DNA of 64,000 bases from Brevundimonas alba (lineage in GTDB: Bacteria; Pseudomonadota; Alphaproteobacteria; Caulobacterales; Caulobacteraceae), in contig NZ_JAATJM010000001.1 of NCBI RefSeq assembly GCF_011927945.1, forward strand, positions 567,501 to 631,500. Direction: 5' to 3'. Shown here in pieces: positions 63,894 to 64,000 of the stretch; within the stretch, counting starts at the first letter, position 1; each line of letters opens with the position of its first letter. Below the pieces are notes generated by a model that saw only the letters and a program-made list of their open reading frames with translations, ran no database searches and was not told the DNA's origin. Position numbers and translations under genes: made by a program.

Positions 63894-64000
63894 CGGCGAT
63901 CCAGCCGCGCCGTGTGCTGATGAACACGGACGCCGTCGGCGGCGTCTGGACCTATGCGCTCGACCTGTCCGCCGGCCTGATCGCGCGGGGGATCGAAGTG
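63890..64000 (+). CDS. Glycosyltransferase family 4 protein (N-terminal fragment)
   Basis: The first 37 codons are visible before the window ends: MTAIQPRRVLMNTDAVGGVW followed by TYALDLSAGLIARGIEV. The DAVGGVWTYALDLSAGL segment is the GT-B glycosyltransferase N-terminal motif (gly-rich loop for the acceptor) seen in family 4 (RfaB-like) enzymes. Its start overlaps the epimerase stop (ATGA). It is presumably the enzyme that attaches the cluster's sugar. The catalytic domain is beyond the window, so specificity is not assessable. Confidence 0.75.
   Translation, partial: MTAIQPRRVLMNTDAVGGVWTYALDLSAGLIARGIEV

Overview
The window is very GC-rich, densely coded DNA with short intergenic gaps, frequent 4-nt start/stop overlaps and family content typical of Alphaproteobacteria. 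DUF2093, DUF1206, a TadG-like Flp pilus protein, a stand-alone motA, 2,3-epimerase/Ino1 sugar genes and EcfG-type promoters (GGAAC-N16/17-CGTT) point to the Caulobacterales. A Brevundimonas- or Caulobacter-like chromosome is my inference; no rRNA or other marker is present to prove it. I saw no tRNA, rRNA, CRISPR array, insertion sequence or prophage.

Layout. 1-5.4 kb: tail of a CAP-domain protein, arabinose-5-phosphate isomerase (kdsD), then the trehalose operon otsB-GH15-otsA. 5.4-9 kb: a GST divergent from a WYL-type regulator, then thiolase and SDR genes of acyl-CoA metabolism. 9-20.6 kb: cell-envelope genes (OmpA porin, OmpA lipoprotein, UDP-glucose dehydrogenase, TadG-like pilus protein carrying FCCH-like domains, M2 peptidase, MtgA transglycosylase, WD40 protein, lipoproteins). 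20.6-25.6 kb: a metal-homeostasis operon (membrane protein, CDF exporter, CobW-family GTPase, DUF2093) behind a Zur-like palindrome, then a large RTX protein. 25.8-33 kb: rplU-rpmA with a structured leader, a GNAT gene, small secreted proteins, threonine ammonia-lyase and an FKBP lipoprotein. 33-45.3 kb: an ABC exporter, DUF1206, lipocalin, PQQ-type sugar dehydrogenase, acyl-CoA synthetase, motA, three tandem paralogous small lipoproteins, mnmC and a DUF6491 protein. 45.3-52.3 kb: both methylmalonyl-CoA mutase subunits, a GST and membrane glucose dehydrogenase (gcd).

52.3-54.2 kb is a compact island of small stress-type proteins (DUF3606, a Cys-rich copper-binding four-helix protein, a SWIB-domain protein, disordered hydrophilic proteins) with EcfG-like promoters. 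One of these appears to drive a leaderless 67-aa gene.

54.2-64 kb is the most intriguing part: a carbohydrate or inositol cluster. It holds a pyruvyl-transferase and FrhB-like Fe-S protein pair, and a tightly overlapped minus-strand operon ino1 > histidine phosphatase > SAM methyltransferase > glycosidase-like > UDP-glucose dehydrogenase. Divergent from that operon are two NAD-dependent sugar epimerase/dehydratases and a glycosyltransferase that runs off the window. Together they could make inositol phosphate, UDP-glucuronate and epimerised sugars and assemble a methylated, possibly pyruvylated glycoconjugate. The product is not deducible from sequence alone.

Three exact matches to the EcfG promoter consensus, plus several near matches, lie upstream of envelope and small stress proteins. 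They suggest that part of the window belongs to the general stress response regulon.
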